From Kingdonia uniflora (lineage: Eukaryota > Streptophyta > Magnoliopsida > Ranunculales > Circaeasteraceae): 64,000 bases of DNA. Both the position numbers and the translations under genes were made by a program. Below the pieces are notes generated by a model. That model did not search any database and was not told where the DNA came from. It worked only from the letters and a program-made list of their open reading frames with translations. The stretch is from positions 186,001-250,000 of the forward strand of contig JACGCM010000685.1 in the NCBI GenBank assembly GCA_014058105.1, read 5' to 3'. Numbering within the stretch: the stretch's first letter is position 1; the number at the start of each line of letters is the position of its first letter. This document shows positions 21,708 through 33,547 of this stretch, piece after piece.

Positions 21708-24700
21708 TTACCCTTTAGTAGGAGGTCGATCAGAATTCAGTTCGCGAGTTACAGCAATTCTGCCCCACATTACCAGATCAGCAGGTCGAGGGTCTAAATT
21801 CGTTTCCATAAAGGCCATACAGTTTCCTCGATCTATATTAACTCTATAAATGTATCCCTTGTCAGACAAACTCTTGAACAAGGTATCTCGTTCTAACTCA
21901 AGTTTTTTTACTTCCTCTACAAAATACGCTACGGTCGACTTTAACAGGTCTACACGTGATGCATGAGAGACAATGATCCATAAAAAGTGAGATCTCACCT
22001 TTTCGAGGCGTGACTCCAAAATTGCATACAGTTTCTTCTAATGTATCATTTCAATTTCTGTCCGAGCATCAAAAGCTATATTCTCTTCTAATTTTTTGAC
22101 AAATTTAGTTGATTCAGCCTGATTAATGGCCCCTAAGTCAACCACCTGGGCTCGAAGTCTCTCAATTTCTGCATTCAACTCTTCCCTGGCCGAAGTGTCC
22201 CTTAACAAGTCATCTTTTTTCTTTATCAGAATTTCCTTTGCCCTGATTTCCCCTTCTAAGACCTTCTCCCTGACAGGCTAAGTACATCCCCTTGGACTAG
22301 AGGAACTTTAACATCATTTCTACTCCCCCTTGAGCGCTCCCCAACCTCGGCTTTCTTGACGCGCACGTTGGCTTGCGCCAATTCGGTCATCAATTGTGCC
22401 ACCTTCCCATTTAAATCATCACACTTTCGTTTCTTCCCCCGAAACTCCATATCCTTGGCGGGTAGGGCTATATGCAAGTGTTATGCTGCAACTTTCGAAG
22501 CCAATAGATTTTCTCGAGCTACCTTCAGCTCGTTATCTTTTTCAATCATTTATTGTTTCAGTCACTCCAGCACGCTTCTGCAATTTAGAAGATCCGCTTG
22601 AGATTGTTCCTCTGATAGTTCTAGTGTCTGAATACGGTATTGAGCTATTTCAGCCTGCCTACTCTTAATCATCAGCGTGTCAATCTGACTTTGAAGCTTC
22701 GCAGAATGTTCTTTTATCTCTACAAGCTCTTTTAGCCCCTTTTAATTTTGGCATCTTTCTCCTCTATCTTACGAATGAGGTTGACAACAGTCTGGGTTGC
22801 CTCAACAAATTTGAAATGTACTTTAACATGCTGGTCTTCTCTGTCCTCATTCGCCTCCCTCACCCTATCCAACACATCTGCAAATTCTCGACTACATTGG
22901 AGCGCCTTATCTTTGCGCGAGTGAACTGAGTCCAATTTGACCTGCACAATATAGATACATTATATACAGTCAATTCAGAACACCCATCAACGTGCATATA
23001 TATATATATATATATATATCTCATTTCCATAAAGATATCTGATTTTTAACATCTACCGTATGAAACTACTTTTAGACTTAAAGGTCGAAGTACAATCTCA
23101 GATGGAGGCTCCAGGACATATATTTCGAAGTCTAAGGTACATGTTTTCTATATGCTACTTTGTCTAAAAACTTTGAATATTCCTATGCACTATATTAGTA
23201 TCATTTTTCTAAAAACTGTAACAAGTTTTTGGTCTGCCTCTACGTTCAATTTTATCTTAATTACTGGGTAACTTTATGTCAACATAGCATACAAGTCAAA
23301 AGGCCTGTTCCGATCTAACCTGCAGTTCTACTTGCGAAGGCAGCGAGGATGTGGAGATCTCTTCTTCCTTGGCAAGCTCAGTCTCTAGATCTTTTATTCT
23401 GAGACTCATCTCACAAAGTGCCTACAAGAGAGTTAGAACAAGAGGGCTTAGCCTACAGAAGTCTATTTAATACACACAATCCAACAATTTACAAGACACT
23501 TCCAAAATAGTCATGCAAAGTCATTTCTCTACACTACCTTCTCATTCTCGCCCTCTCGGAGTTCGGTGTCATCCCATTGGTTGTCTAATACTGTCTGGCG
23601 GGAGATACCATCTAGCCCATCAACAACTCCCACTGCAACCTCTTCCACTTCTTTATCATCACCCTCCTCAACATAGGTGTCTGCCTTAATGGCATCCACC
23701 TCATCCCCAGAATATCCCTTCAACATCAGGTGGCGCCCAAGCCTTTTGCGTTCTGCCACCACCTCCTCAAGATTCACTCTCGCCTCCGTCTGTAGATGGC
23801 CAATTGCTGCTGTGCGGGAAGCCTTTAGGGCCTCTTGCTTCTTTTCTTCCTTGAGAGCATCAGCTTTTGCTCGAGCTACCTTCTCTTCAAGCTCGATCTT
23901 CACCTTCTTCAGCTCGGATTTTTCCTCTTCCACTCTGAGCCTTCACCAAACGAGCAACCTGCAAAACATAAATCGACTTCAACGTGAGTTCGAAACGCAA
24001 TGAATAAATATTTTACATGATCGAACATAAATACATACCATATTGCTCATATCCTCCTCTCCGTGAAGAGCAGCCAGCCTGGCCCTTTCCTTCACTTCTT
24101 TGAGATCGTCCTCAGCACCAAGTCGCTCTTCAGCGACCTTTTCCCCTGACTTCCAGTGGTACTAGAGGCCAGCGAACGCTTCTGCATCTATTTTACAGAA
24201 ACGTTTAAACTAATTTGTTCGACGTAATAGACTCTGGCTGAACTGAACTGTCTATTCTAGGGGTCTTGGCCAAATTGATTAGACCTTTCCCACCAGTTCC
24301 TCTCTTCTTTCCATCATCAACACCAGCCATCAGCTTGGTCGATTAAGATTTTTGAACCTTTTTGAACTTACTCCCAACCCTTTTCTTTCTGCTAAGGCCA
24401 AGTCCTTCCAACACAAATTCAAGCTCAACCTCTTCTTCAACAATTTCGTCCAACAATGAATCTTTCCTCTCCACCTGAGACTTCGGGCCTGCCATGATCA
24501 ATAATTTTATTATCAGCGAAAGATCATCAGTTCGAACATATCAATATTATACTTTATGCATTGTTATACTTACTTTGTTTTACAGTTCTAAACATAAGAT
24601 CTAAAGGTTCTTCATCATCACTCTCAAAGCAATTACCCTTCACCTATATTACGTTGTCATTCCAGGCTCGACCTGCCAAATTCAGATCGATGAAGAGAGG

Positions 24701-25995
24701 CTGAGTTGCGCTCGCACATAAATATGCCCCACCACTGGCGTGATAATTCTTTACCCCATAAAACTGTAATACATCCTTAGGGGATATCCACCCCACTTTA
24801 CCCCATTCTCCCATTTTTCATTCAGATGGTCACAAACACTTATTACCTCCCACATGATCCCGTTCAATTGAACAAGACATGCCCCAATATTATTCATAAT
24901 CCCCTTCACCAAATTGGTAAGGGGAAGACTCAAACCGTACTCTAATTGAGACAGGTAACACAAAAAGCTCTCAAAAAGGTCACTCTGAACACTCCCATCA
25001 AAATATTCTAACGAGATCGATTTATCTATACCCATATCTCTTTTTTCCTCCTCCAAATTAACCAACAAATAAAAATACTCCTCCCCCATCGCTACAGCAC
25101 ACTCCCTAAATAGCCTACCAACGTATTCTACACAGTCACCCCATGTCCCTCTTACAACAGCTTTGGCTTTACAAAATTCTCTAAATGCATCCAAACCGGG
25201 AGGATATGTCACTAATTGGCCAGGGAAACCTAGAAATTGTTTCAATCCTACTTCAACCTCACTATCAGACTCTACCTTTCGACAAGAGGTCGATACCTCA
25301 TTAACAGGCAAACTATCCATCTTAACTGCAATTCTACAGGCAAAGTTTTAATCCTACCCAAATACCTCTCACGTTCGACCTACATACAAGTTCAGGTATC
25401 TATCATTATTTCATACACATCGATCATTCACATACAACATATATTTCATATATTATGTCTATATGTCAAAATTTTATAGATTGTTATAGATAGTGATTTT
25501 TTTAGAGATTTTGCTTAAAACAGATTACGATTTGCAAAAAACACAAACATACAATACACGTCTCTATTAACCTTTAGTGTCAGAATGAGAATCTGTAGTA
25601 GCGGCAAGTCCTTCCCTCACAGCGATGTTGTATAGCCACCTACGTGATTCAGTACCTGCAACTCTCTTCGACTGTTGATCACCCTTAGATGAATCCTTAC
25701 CAAATCCTCTGCAATTTTTTTGCGCTTTTCTCCCTGTGTTCTCCATATTTGCAGAAGTTGAAAAATGTTTGAATGATGAGGATGAAGCATTATTTATTCT
25801 TTCTCTCTCTAACGGCCGACAGTTATTGCACATCGCACAACCCGTCCTCAGTTTTGGAATTGAGGCGTCATTTCTACTATCCATGTCAGGCGTCTTGCAC
25901 CTTCTTAATAAAACTGTCTTTCCATCATTACCCCTCCCCTCATATTTTAATCTATTCTTCTCTCCTGTTTTCATATCTTTCTCTGACCTTCCCAC
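21708..25995 (-). pseudogene. Antisense multi-exon gene of copy A: gypsy-type domain plus coiled coil
   Basis: Seven exons are inferred on the minus strand from open frames and GT/AG sites: 25995-25572, 25325-24574, 24488-24039, 23958-23538, 23421-23320, 22941-21999 and about 21950-21708. Exon 1 encodes a basic region ending SHSDTKG. Exon 2 is a globular domain with YGLSLPLTNLVKGIMN and NIGACLVQL, resembling the 'putative gypsy type transposon' family found antisense in plant Tat elements (by memory). Exons 3-7 encode Lys/Glu-rich coiled coil, then a tail ending DRPPTKG and TAA. The ATG of copy B (MSMGW) is ATA here, and exon 6 has a frameshift near 22735, stops and an internal deletion near 22265. 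The protein's role is unknown. The gene is oriented against pol and shares no promoter with it. Confidence 0.75.
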
Positions 25996-26612
25996 ACTTA
26001 TGATAACTCACACTCACACGATTTTAGATTTTTGTAGCTTTACATAAAAAATAAAACTCGAAGCTCCTGTATTTTTTATGTTCATATTTTTTATACTTAT
26101 AGTACTAGTAATGTCATTTTCAAAGCTAACAAAATCTTCAAAGTTATTCAAAATTTATTTATCTAAACCGTCTCAAATGACATTTGCAACTAAAGAGGAT
26201 CAAATTGACTTCTATCTTTTCTGATAAATTCAACGACACTTACATTTATTTATGATAACACATTATATATAATTACATCTAAAATAGCCTTGATGACCTG
26301 GGCGACCATATCCGATCAGAATTCCTCCATCAATCATCACATCTTCAAATTCGATCTCCACCTCAACAATTAATCCAACCATCTCTTCTTGATCTGTAGG
26401 ATCCCTCACTAATTCACGAAAATATACCCATAGAAATAGCGGGCATACTCAAGTTCCCTACCCCTCACATCTAATCCTTCGAGCTGACACTCCCTCACTA
26501 GTAACTAACCATCATAACCAAACAATCCAAAAATTATTTCCCGCACTTCAGCAATCTTTCTGACCAATCGTCCTTCAGCGGCATGAAAAATTCTTTGAGA
26601 TTGAGTCTTCAC
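25996..26612. other. Non-coding 3' region of copy A up to the copy B insertion
   Basis: There is no ORF on either strand. The sequence near 26560-26612 (ccaatcgtcc … gagattgagt) matches copy B at 38140-38190. This shows copy A continues at 40281 after the insertion. Confidence 0.6.
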
Positions 26613-27192
26613 TGTAGGGACTTATCTCTCGATCTCACTCATAATCCAGCTCACGAAGCTCGATTTACCTCCATCTCAGGCTCACGTATTTTTAGCATTT
26701 AAACACTCCAGTCAATATTCTAACCAACCCTACGAACTACTCAAGAACGTGGGTCGAGCTAAACCCGAAAAATGTTATCCAATCAAAGACACCTATCTCC
26801 CATGAACTCGTTAGGTATTCAATCAACCGCCACTAACCACATATTTCAGAAAATGTATTCCAACATGACAAAGAGCTGTGGGAAAAGCATATATAAGGGA
26901 AAAGTTCCAGAAGAAATAGGGACCAGAAAAATTACTCAAACTTCTAATTTACGAGATCAAAAGCATTTTTATATTTAGAGATCACATGTAATACATATAT
27001 CCATTCTAAGCAATAAAGAAACTTTTACAAAAATCTTCGATACGAGGTCGTGGTTTTTTTACCTATTCAGAGGTTTTTCACGCTAAAAACACATGTTTCC
27101 ATTTCTTATTTTCCATTAGAATATTGTTACAGGTTCATTGGTGTGATAGCTAATTCCTAATTGTTTCGAGCTTATGGAATTTGGCCATTACA
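26613..27192 (+). repeat. 5' LTR of copy B
   Basis: It begins tgtagggact and ends ggccattaca. A TATA-like catatataag lies near 26889. The primer-binding site tggcaccgtctgtggga follows at 27195. It differs from its partner by substitutions and by retaining an 18-base stretch the 3' LTR has lost. Confidence 0.92.
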
Positions 27193-27261
27193 TTTGGCAC
27201 CGTCTGTGGGAAAGATTGCATTTCCACGATACCCTAAGGCAGTCTTTCATTATAATTTTCA

Positions 27262-28592
27262 ATTATTGTTTCTTCCCGACGACAGGCCACAGGAACTCAG
27301 CTTGAAATTTCTGTAGATTCAGGACAACTCACCGAGTTACGGGCGAATCTCCACGCCGAGACAGAAAATGCGCTGAACTCAAATTTCAGTTGACAAAGGA
27401 TCGTGAGCTCAAAGAGAAAGAGCTCGATGCAGAAAGACAAGCTCGTTTGACAATGCTCAAACGACACGAAGATCAGATGACGACGATGCAGACTGCATTT
27501 AAGGTTCTGTAAAATACTTAACAGGCTCCTCCAGCTAGAGGTCGCGATCAACTTCCAAAGACCTCCCGCATTTCAGCAAGGGAAAGGTTGGGACCTCGAG
27601 GAGTTACCAGTAAAGCCATTTCCAGAAATCTACCACATGGACTACAACCTTCCATCCATTTGGGGGGAGAAGTACAATCAAAAGTCAGTCGAGGTCAACC
27701 ACTTTCCATCCGTCAGGAGGAAGACCAACGACTTCAACATCAAGTTCCAGTACGAGATCGCTTGAGTGAAGGTACGGGAACTCATCATCACTTGCCAGCA
27801 CGTCCAGCGATTCAACCAACACGTCATTACGTCACGAAATAACACATAGACCAATGAATTAAGGAACTGATCAAGGCACAAGTTCTGAGAACTACCAGCG
27901 ATACTACGAAGTTACAAGGAAGTTTGATTGCTAAAGAGCTATTCGATATAGAGATACCGAAAGGTTTCTATACTCCCAAAATTCACAAATACAAAGGTAC
28001 TAACCCGAAAAAGCATATTCAGCAATACCGTGATTCATTGGGGTTGTACTCCAATCTCAACCATATTCTCTGCCATCTGTTCGCCACAAGTTTATAGGAA
28101 GAACCACTCCGATGGTTCTATTCTCTTCTTGAGGAATCTATCTACACGTTTGATCAGTTGTAGAAGCAATTCATCAAGACATATGTTCATAACAGAAACA
28201 AAGATGAGAACTTGTACTCTTTTATGGGTCTTAAGCAGTCACATGGAGAAAAGCTTGAAGATTTCTCAAAAAAATTCCTAGAGCTCGCGAGAAAGGTAGA
28301 TAACCTTGACAAAAAACCAGCTGTGACCACTTTCACCAATGCTCTCCGGCTCGATTGCAAAGCCAAAGAATACCTCTTCCCTAACAAGCCAGCGACATTA
28401 GAAGAGATGATCACCAAAGTCAGCGGTTACATCGACGTAGAGAAGATGATGTCTGACCGAGAAAAGTCTACTAAATTTATCCTCTCCACCAAAGCCCCAC
28501 CTGCAGAACGAACCAGCGGGCCTAAGGAGGAACAGGGAGATCAGAAATGCACCAAGAGAAACATTGGATACCCTCGGAGAAGCGGTCCGTAA
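27262..28592 (+). pseudogene. Gag of copy B, decayed
   Basis: The codon aligned to copy A's Gag ATG is ATT here, so that start is lost. The Gag core (IPKGFYTPKIHKYKG near 27960) is followed by stops, then an open stretch at 28212-28592 with KLEDFSKKFLELARKVDNLD and ATLEEMITKVSGYIDVE. It is clearly homologous to copy A's Gag throughout. Confidence 0.75.
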
Positions 28593-29109
28593 AATAAACC
28601 CGTCCTCCCAAAGCTGAACGTCCGAATCTCCATAATTTTTCCACTGCTGTTGAAAGATACGCTCTACCGCATCTCTCAACCACTGGATCCCATCGAGAAT
28701 TGACCATTTTGCCTACACCATAAGGTAAATCATCATTCTACTGACAATTGTTATGCTCTACAGCGGTTGCTCAAGCTCATTTTCAAAGAAGGACGGATGC
28801 TCGAATACAATGTTGACCTGAAGTCATACCAAAATGGTAACCATAAGAAGTAGCTCGAAGTTGTTCAGGTCAACGACAAAACTGAGGAGAAGCATCTCTA
28901 CAATATGAACCTCAGTAATATGATCAAAATCAACCAGATCACCAATTCCAACCGATCAAAGCACTGGAGGCTCTCAAAATGCTGTGATCTTACACCTTAA
29001 GACAAAGAGGCCAAACTTCTTCTCGAGTTGAGCAATCGCCGACTCGGAATCACCTTCGAGGATTGCGATACTAGCCATGTCAAATTTCCACATCATGATA
29101 CATTAGTCA

Positions 29110-30743
29110 TAATGCTCAAGATGAAATAGTTTGTCATACACACAATGATGATCGATACTGGAAGCGATATTAAAATTATTTTTTAGAGTACGATTGACCA
29201 GATGGGTTTGGCCGACTAAGTTATTCAGAGTTACACAGACATCACCGGGTTCAATGGCTCCAAGGAGGAACGAGTAGGCAAGATTATCTTACCTATTACC
29301 CTAGGACCAGCCACTATCGACATCGTTTTCTACATTATCAATGCCAAGTCTTGCTATCTTTGTATTATAGGCCACTGCTGGATATACAATATGGAAGCAA
29401 TCGCTTCCACCTATCATCAAGCACTCCGATTCAAATACGACAATGGTATTTATGAGATCAGAGGTAGTCAGAAACTCTCTCGAGCTTGTGAAAATACTGC
29501 CTCTGCCATCCTAGATACTTCAGACAGATTGTCCGCATAGCAATTACAGAAAATTGATCACCTCGACGATCAATCACCTACAGAGGAGCCCACGGAATAT
29601 GTCAATATTGATGGACCTAGTAGAGGTACGTTCATCAGAACCAAGATGGTTTAACATGAGAAAGATGTTCTCATTTAGTTCTTATAACTCAATCTAGGCA
29701 TTTTTGCATGGTCTTTTGAAGAAATGCCCGGAGTCGACCCGGGCATGGCTTGCCACAAGTTAGCCATCAATATCAACGCCACAGTGGTCAAGTAAAAACA
29801 GCGACGACTTTCACCTCGTCTTCGAGATGAAGTTAACACCGAGATTGAGAAATTGATCAAAATGGGATTCATTTGAGAAGCCAAGTATACGGACTGGATA
29901 TCTAACATTGTTGTTGCCCCATAGAAGAACAGAAAAGTCTGTGTTTGCGTAGATTTTTCAAATTTGAACAAACATACTCCAAAAGACAGTTTCTCTCTTC
30001 CCAGCATCCATCAGATCCTCAATTCCATAGTAGGCCATGATCTCCTATCTATGATTGACGCTTCTTCAGGGTATAATCAAATCCCACTTTTGGAAAGGAT
30101 TAAGAGAAGACAACGTTCATCACCGAAAGTGGCCTTTATTGTTACAAAGTCATGCCCTTCGAGCCCAAGAACGCAGGTGCCACATATCAACGATTGATGA
30201 CTTCTATGTTTAAAGCATACCTGTAAAAAATTGCTGAAGTCCACATCGATGATCTCTTGTGGAAAGGCGTACAGTCAGATAATCACATCGCAGATCTCAA
30301 CACAATATTCAACATCCTTCGATCTTATCGAATGCATCTCAACCCTGATAAATGTCAATTTGGGGTACATTTTGGCCGCTTCCTATGCCACCTCATCAGC
30401 AAAAAAAAGGATTGAGGCCGATCCGGATCAAATTCGCGCTCTCCTTGACATGCCTTCTCCAAAAATAACCAAAGACGTTCAAAAACTCGCTGGCAAGATT
30501 GCCGCTATTAACCGTTTCGTCTTTAAATCTTTAAACCGCTGTCATTGGCTATTCCTATTACTCCACGGATGTACCAAACGAGGAAAGGTTCAGCCAACTA
30601 TAGAAGTCGTATGGACACCAGAGTGCGAAGCAGCTTTTCAGGATCTCAAAATCTATTTGGGGAGGTCTCCCATAATGAGCACCCCAGTATGTAATGAGGA
30701 ACTGATAATCAACCTAATAGTCACGGACACTTCTCTCAGCTAG
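29110..30743 (+). pseudogene. Protease, reverse transcriptase and first RNase H of copy B
   Basis: The retropepsin site IDTGSDI lies at about 29150. RT follows with CVDFSNLNKHTPKDSF, ASSGYNQIPLLER, a frameshift near 30105, then the catalytic loop as VHIDDLL (Tyr of YxDD replaced by His, both Asp kept). RNase H has LIVTDTSLS. This copy retains the MPGVDPGMACHKL stretch that copy A has lost. Stops are frequent, and TAG in place of Trp or Gln is common. Confidence 0.82.
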
Positions 30744-31149
30744 GTCCTCATTCATCTGGAAGGGAAAATAGAGAAACCAGTCTTCTTCATCAGCAAAACA
30801 CTCACACCAGCGGAAACAAGGTACTATAAAATTGAGAAACTTCTTCTCACCCTTGTTTAGACTTCGAAGAAACTCAAGTACTACTTTCAAGCACATTCTG
30901 TCAAAGTTATAACGAACTACCCACTTCATGAAGTTCTGTCCAAAAAAGAGAAGTCGCGAAGAGTACAACAATGGTCAGTCAGTTTGGGGGAACATGATAT
31001 CACGTTTGAACATCGTCATTCAGAAAAAGGTCAGGCCGTAGCTAATTTTCTCGCGGATTTTCTAGTGGAAGATCCCGAGTGGGAGGAACACGACCCGGAC
31101 CTTACCGAAAACATGGCAGAAAATGCAACTCCCAAGCCATTCGATGAAT

Positions 31150-31577
31150 GAGCTGACTGGATCACTACGGCAGGATGGAGGCTTCTCACAAATGGATCAG
31201 CAGAACCTGCTGGGTCAGGGATCAGGATCGTTTTGATCACCCCTTCTAATGACAGAATTGAGAAATCAATCCGCTCGGATTTTGAGGCCTCAAATAATGT
31301 CACCGAGTATAAAGGTCTCATTCACGGACTCAACCTCACACTTGAGCTCAATGTCCCCGAACTCTCAGTTTACACAGATTCATTACTCATCGTTCATCAT
31401 TATTTTGAGCAATACAAGAAGAATGGGAAGATGATTGAATACGCATCCCTCGTTGCAGATAGGATGAGTAAGTTTGCAAAAGCAACTCTCGAATATCTCC
31501 CTCGACGTGAAAATAGATACGCCGATTCCTTGGCATATCTAGTCGGGGTCTTGGGAACAGAAGCTCGATATCTCTAG
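31150..31577 (+). pseudogene. Second (archaeal-type) RNase H of copy B
   Basis: A largely open domain has NGSAEPAGSGIRIV, ASNNVTEYKGLIHGL, VYTDSLLIVHHYFEQY and YADSLAYL. The first catalytic Asp is Asn (NGSA) and the second Glu of the EYE motif is Lys (EYK), whereas the last Asp (ADS) is kept, unlike copy A. Confidence 0.8.
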
Positions 31578-31654
31578 ATCAAAATCATTTTGACCACCAA
31601 CATTGATCAGATATCTATATACACGATCAACATTGGGGGCAATAAAGGGGGAGA

Positions 31655-32925
31655 CAACGATTAGCGAAAGCCTTTCTTAGCCTACCTCGATGTTGACAAC
31701 AAGTACAACGGGCCACTCCCAGCAAATCTAAAAGAATACCGACAGCTGATCAACAACTCAAAGCGTTACATTACTAAAAACAAAATACTTTACCGCCTTT
31801 CTGTCACAGGGCCTTACCTCAAGTACCTCTCGAAGTCAAAAGCAGACGAACTGCTCCGCGAATTACATGAAGAAACTTGTCGCTCTCACGCCGCAGGTAG
31901 ATCATTAGTGAACTGAGCTATAACTCAAGGAGTATTCTGGCCCCTCATGCACAAGCAAGCAGAAGAGTATTCTTGTAGGTGCGACACCTACCAGAGATAT
32001 AGAAATATGATACGCGCCCCTGCGCTCGAGCTCCATGCAAGCAAGGTTTTCTGGCCATTCAAAAAATGGGCGTTAAACCTCATCGGCGAATTCCCTAACT
32101 CTCCAGGTAATCACCGTCATCTACTCATAGATATCGATTATTTTACAAAATGAGTAGAAGCAATTCCACTATGTCGAACCAGAGAAGAAGTGGTCATCTC
32201 TTTTATCAGGAACCACATAATCACTCGATTCGGGTGCCCTCACCTAATTTGTATCGATAACGGGCCTCAATTAGTGGGAGATAAGGTCGTAACTTTCCTA
32301 AATCACCACAATATCATCCATTCAACATCAAATCCATACTACCCTCAAGGCAATGGCCAAGCCGAAATCACCAACAAAACCATCGTGGATGGACTCAAAA
32401 AATGGTTTCACTCGCGGAAAAAAGGAAATTGGATTCGCAAACTACCTCACGTCCTGTGGGCGTATCGAACCACTGCACGACAATCCACTGGGTGTACCCC
32501 GTTCCTCCTTGCTAATGGTACTAAGGCAATGATTCCTTCTAAATATCATCATCCAGTTCGTGATCACGAGCTGACTGACGAGGAAAATGAGTTTGAATTG
32601 GCTTGCAATCTCAATATGATAGATGCGAATAGGGAACGCGTCATCGCTAACCTAGGTTAATACCATCATATACTTGCCAGATCGTATAATAACCGAGTCA
32701 GGAGCCATACTTTCCAAATCAGAGATCTCGTCCTCAGAGAAATTCCTCAACATCTCAAAGAGCCTCGCGCTAGAAAATTAGCCAATAATTGGGAGGGTTC
32801 ATTCATTATCACAGGTCTCTCAGGTCTAGGATCATACTATCTCATGACAGAAGAGGGAATCCCCATTTCAAATCCTTAGAATACTAGGCGACTGAAACGG
32901 TACTATCGTTAGGCGTCTTACTACT
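31655..32925 (+). pseudogene. Integrase of copy B
   Basis: The zinc region has CDTYQRY (CxxY again). In the core the first Asp is Asn (KWALNLIGEFP), the second Asp is kept (CIDNGPQLV), and the Glu is kept (NGQAEITNKT). One long open stretch, 32190-32660, covers the second half of the core and LPHVLWAYRTT. The C-terminal part has RSHTFQIRDLVLRE and a final RRLKRYYR. It is broken upstream by TGA in place of Trp (FTK*VE). Confidence 0.85.
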
Positions 32926-33029
32926 CCATTTCCATATTTTGTTTTTTGTTTTACAATTCTAAAAGTGAGATTCTAATCTCCATCCAATGTAAACTCTGAG
33001 CTTATCAATGAAAGTTTTTTTTGAAACAA

Positions 33030-33530
33030 TATCATTCTCTTCACGAACATTTGGCCATATTTTACTTAATTTGGATTCTTTTACTACATCTCTGCGATTG
33101 TAGCAAGTGTAAAAACTTGTTTCATATCAAAGACTCAGCCAAACATGAGATAAGACAAAGGTAATACTAGTCTTCATCCTTTTCAACTTGGTTGGGTCAT
33201 TTCTACTGGCTGGATCAAGGATAACACTTGGTTTAGCTGAATTTTTACATCTCTACGATTGTAGCAAGTGTAAGAACTTGTTTCATATCAAAGACTCAGC
33301 CAGGCATAAGATAAGGCAAATGTCATACTAGCTTTCATCTCTTTCAATATGTCTGTGACATTTCTATAGTTCAAATCAGGTTTCAACTTGGTTTAACTCA
33401 ACCTATTTCTTTGATTAGAACGAATGTAAAAAATTTGTTTTATATCAAAGACCCCACTAGACACAAGATAAGGCAATGGTCATACTAGCTTTCATCTATT
33501 TCAATGTGTCTGCGGCAGAAACTATGTATT
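33030..33530. repeat. Three tandem ~160-bp units downstream of pol, copy B
   Basis: Anchors acatctctRcgattg occur at about 33085 and 33247, with a diverged one at about 33400. Each unit contains aaagact, cataagata or similar, and tcatactagc. The position and unit number match copy A's array. Confidence 0.8.
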
Positions 33531-33547
33531 TTCAGGTCAAATTCATA

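Noticed and set aside
22356..24003. Plus-strand Ser/Phe-rich ORFs
   Set aside because: They are antisense shadows of the Lys/Glu-rich coiled-coil exons, with no conserved counterpart in copy B that behaves like coding sequence.
25567..25995. A complete small gene of 142 codons
   Set aside because: The first codon is GTG and the aligned ATG of copy B is ATA here; the segment is better explained as exon 1 of the antisense gene with a donor at 25571.
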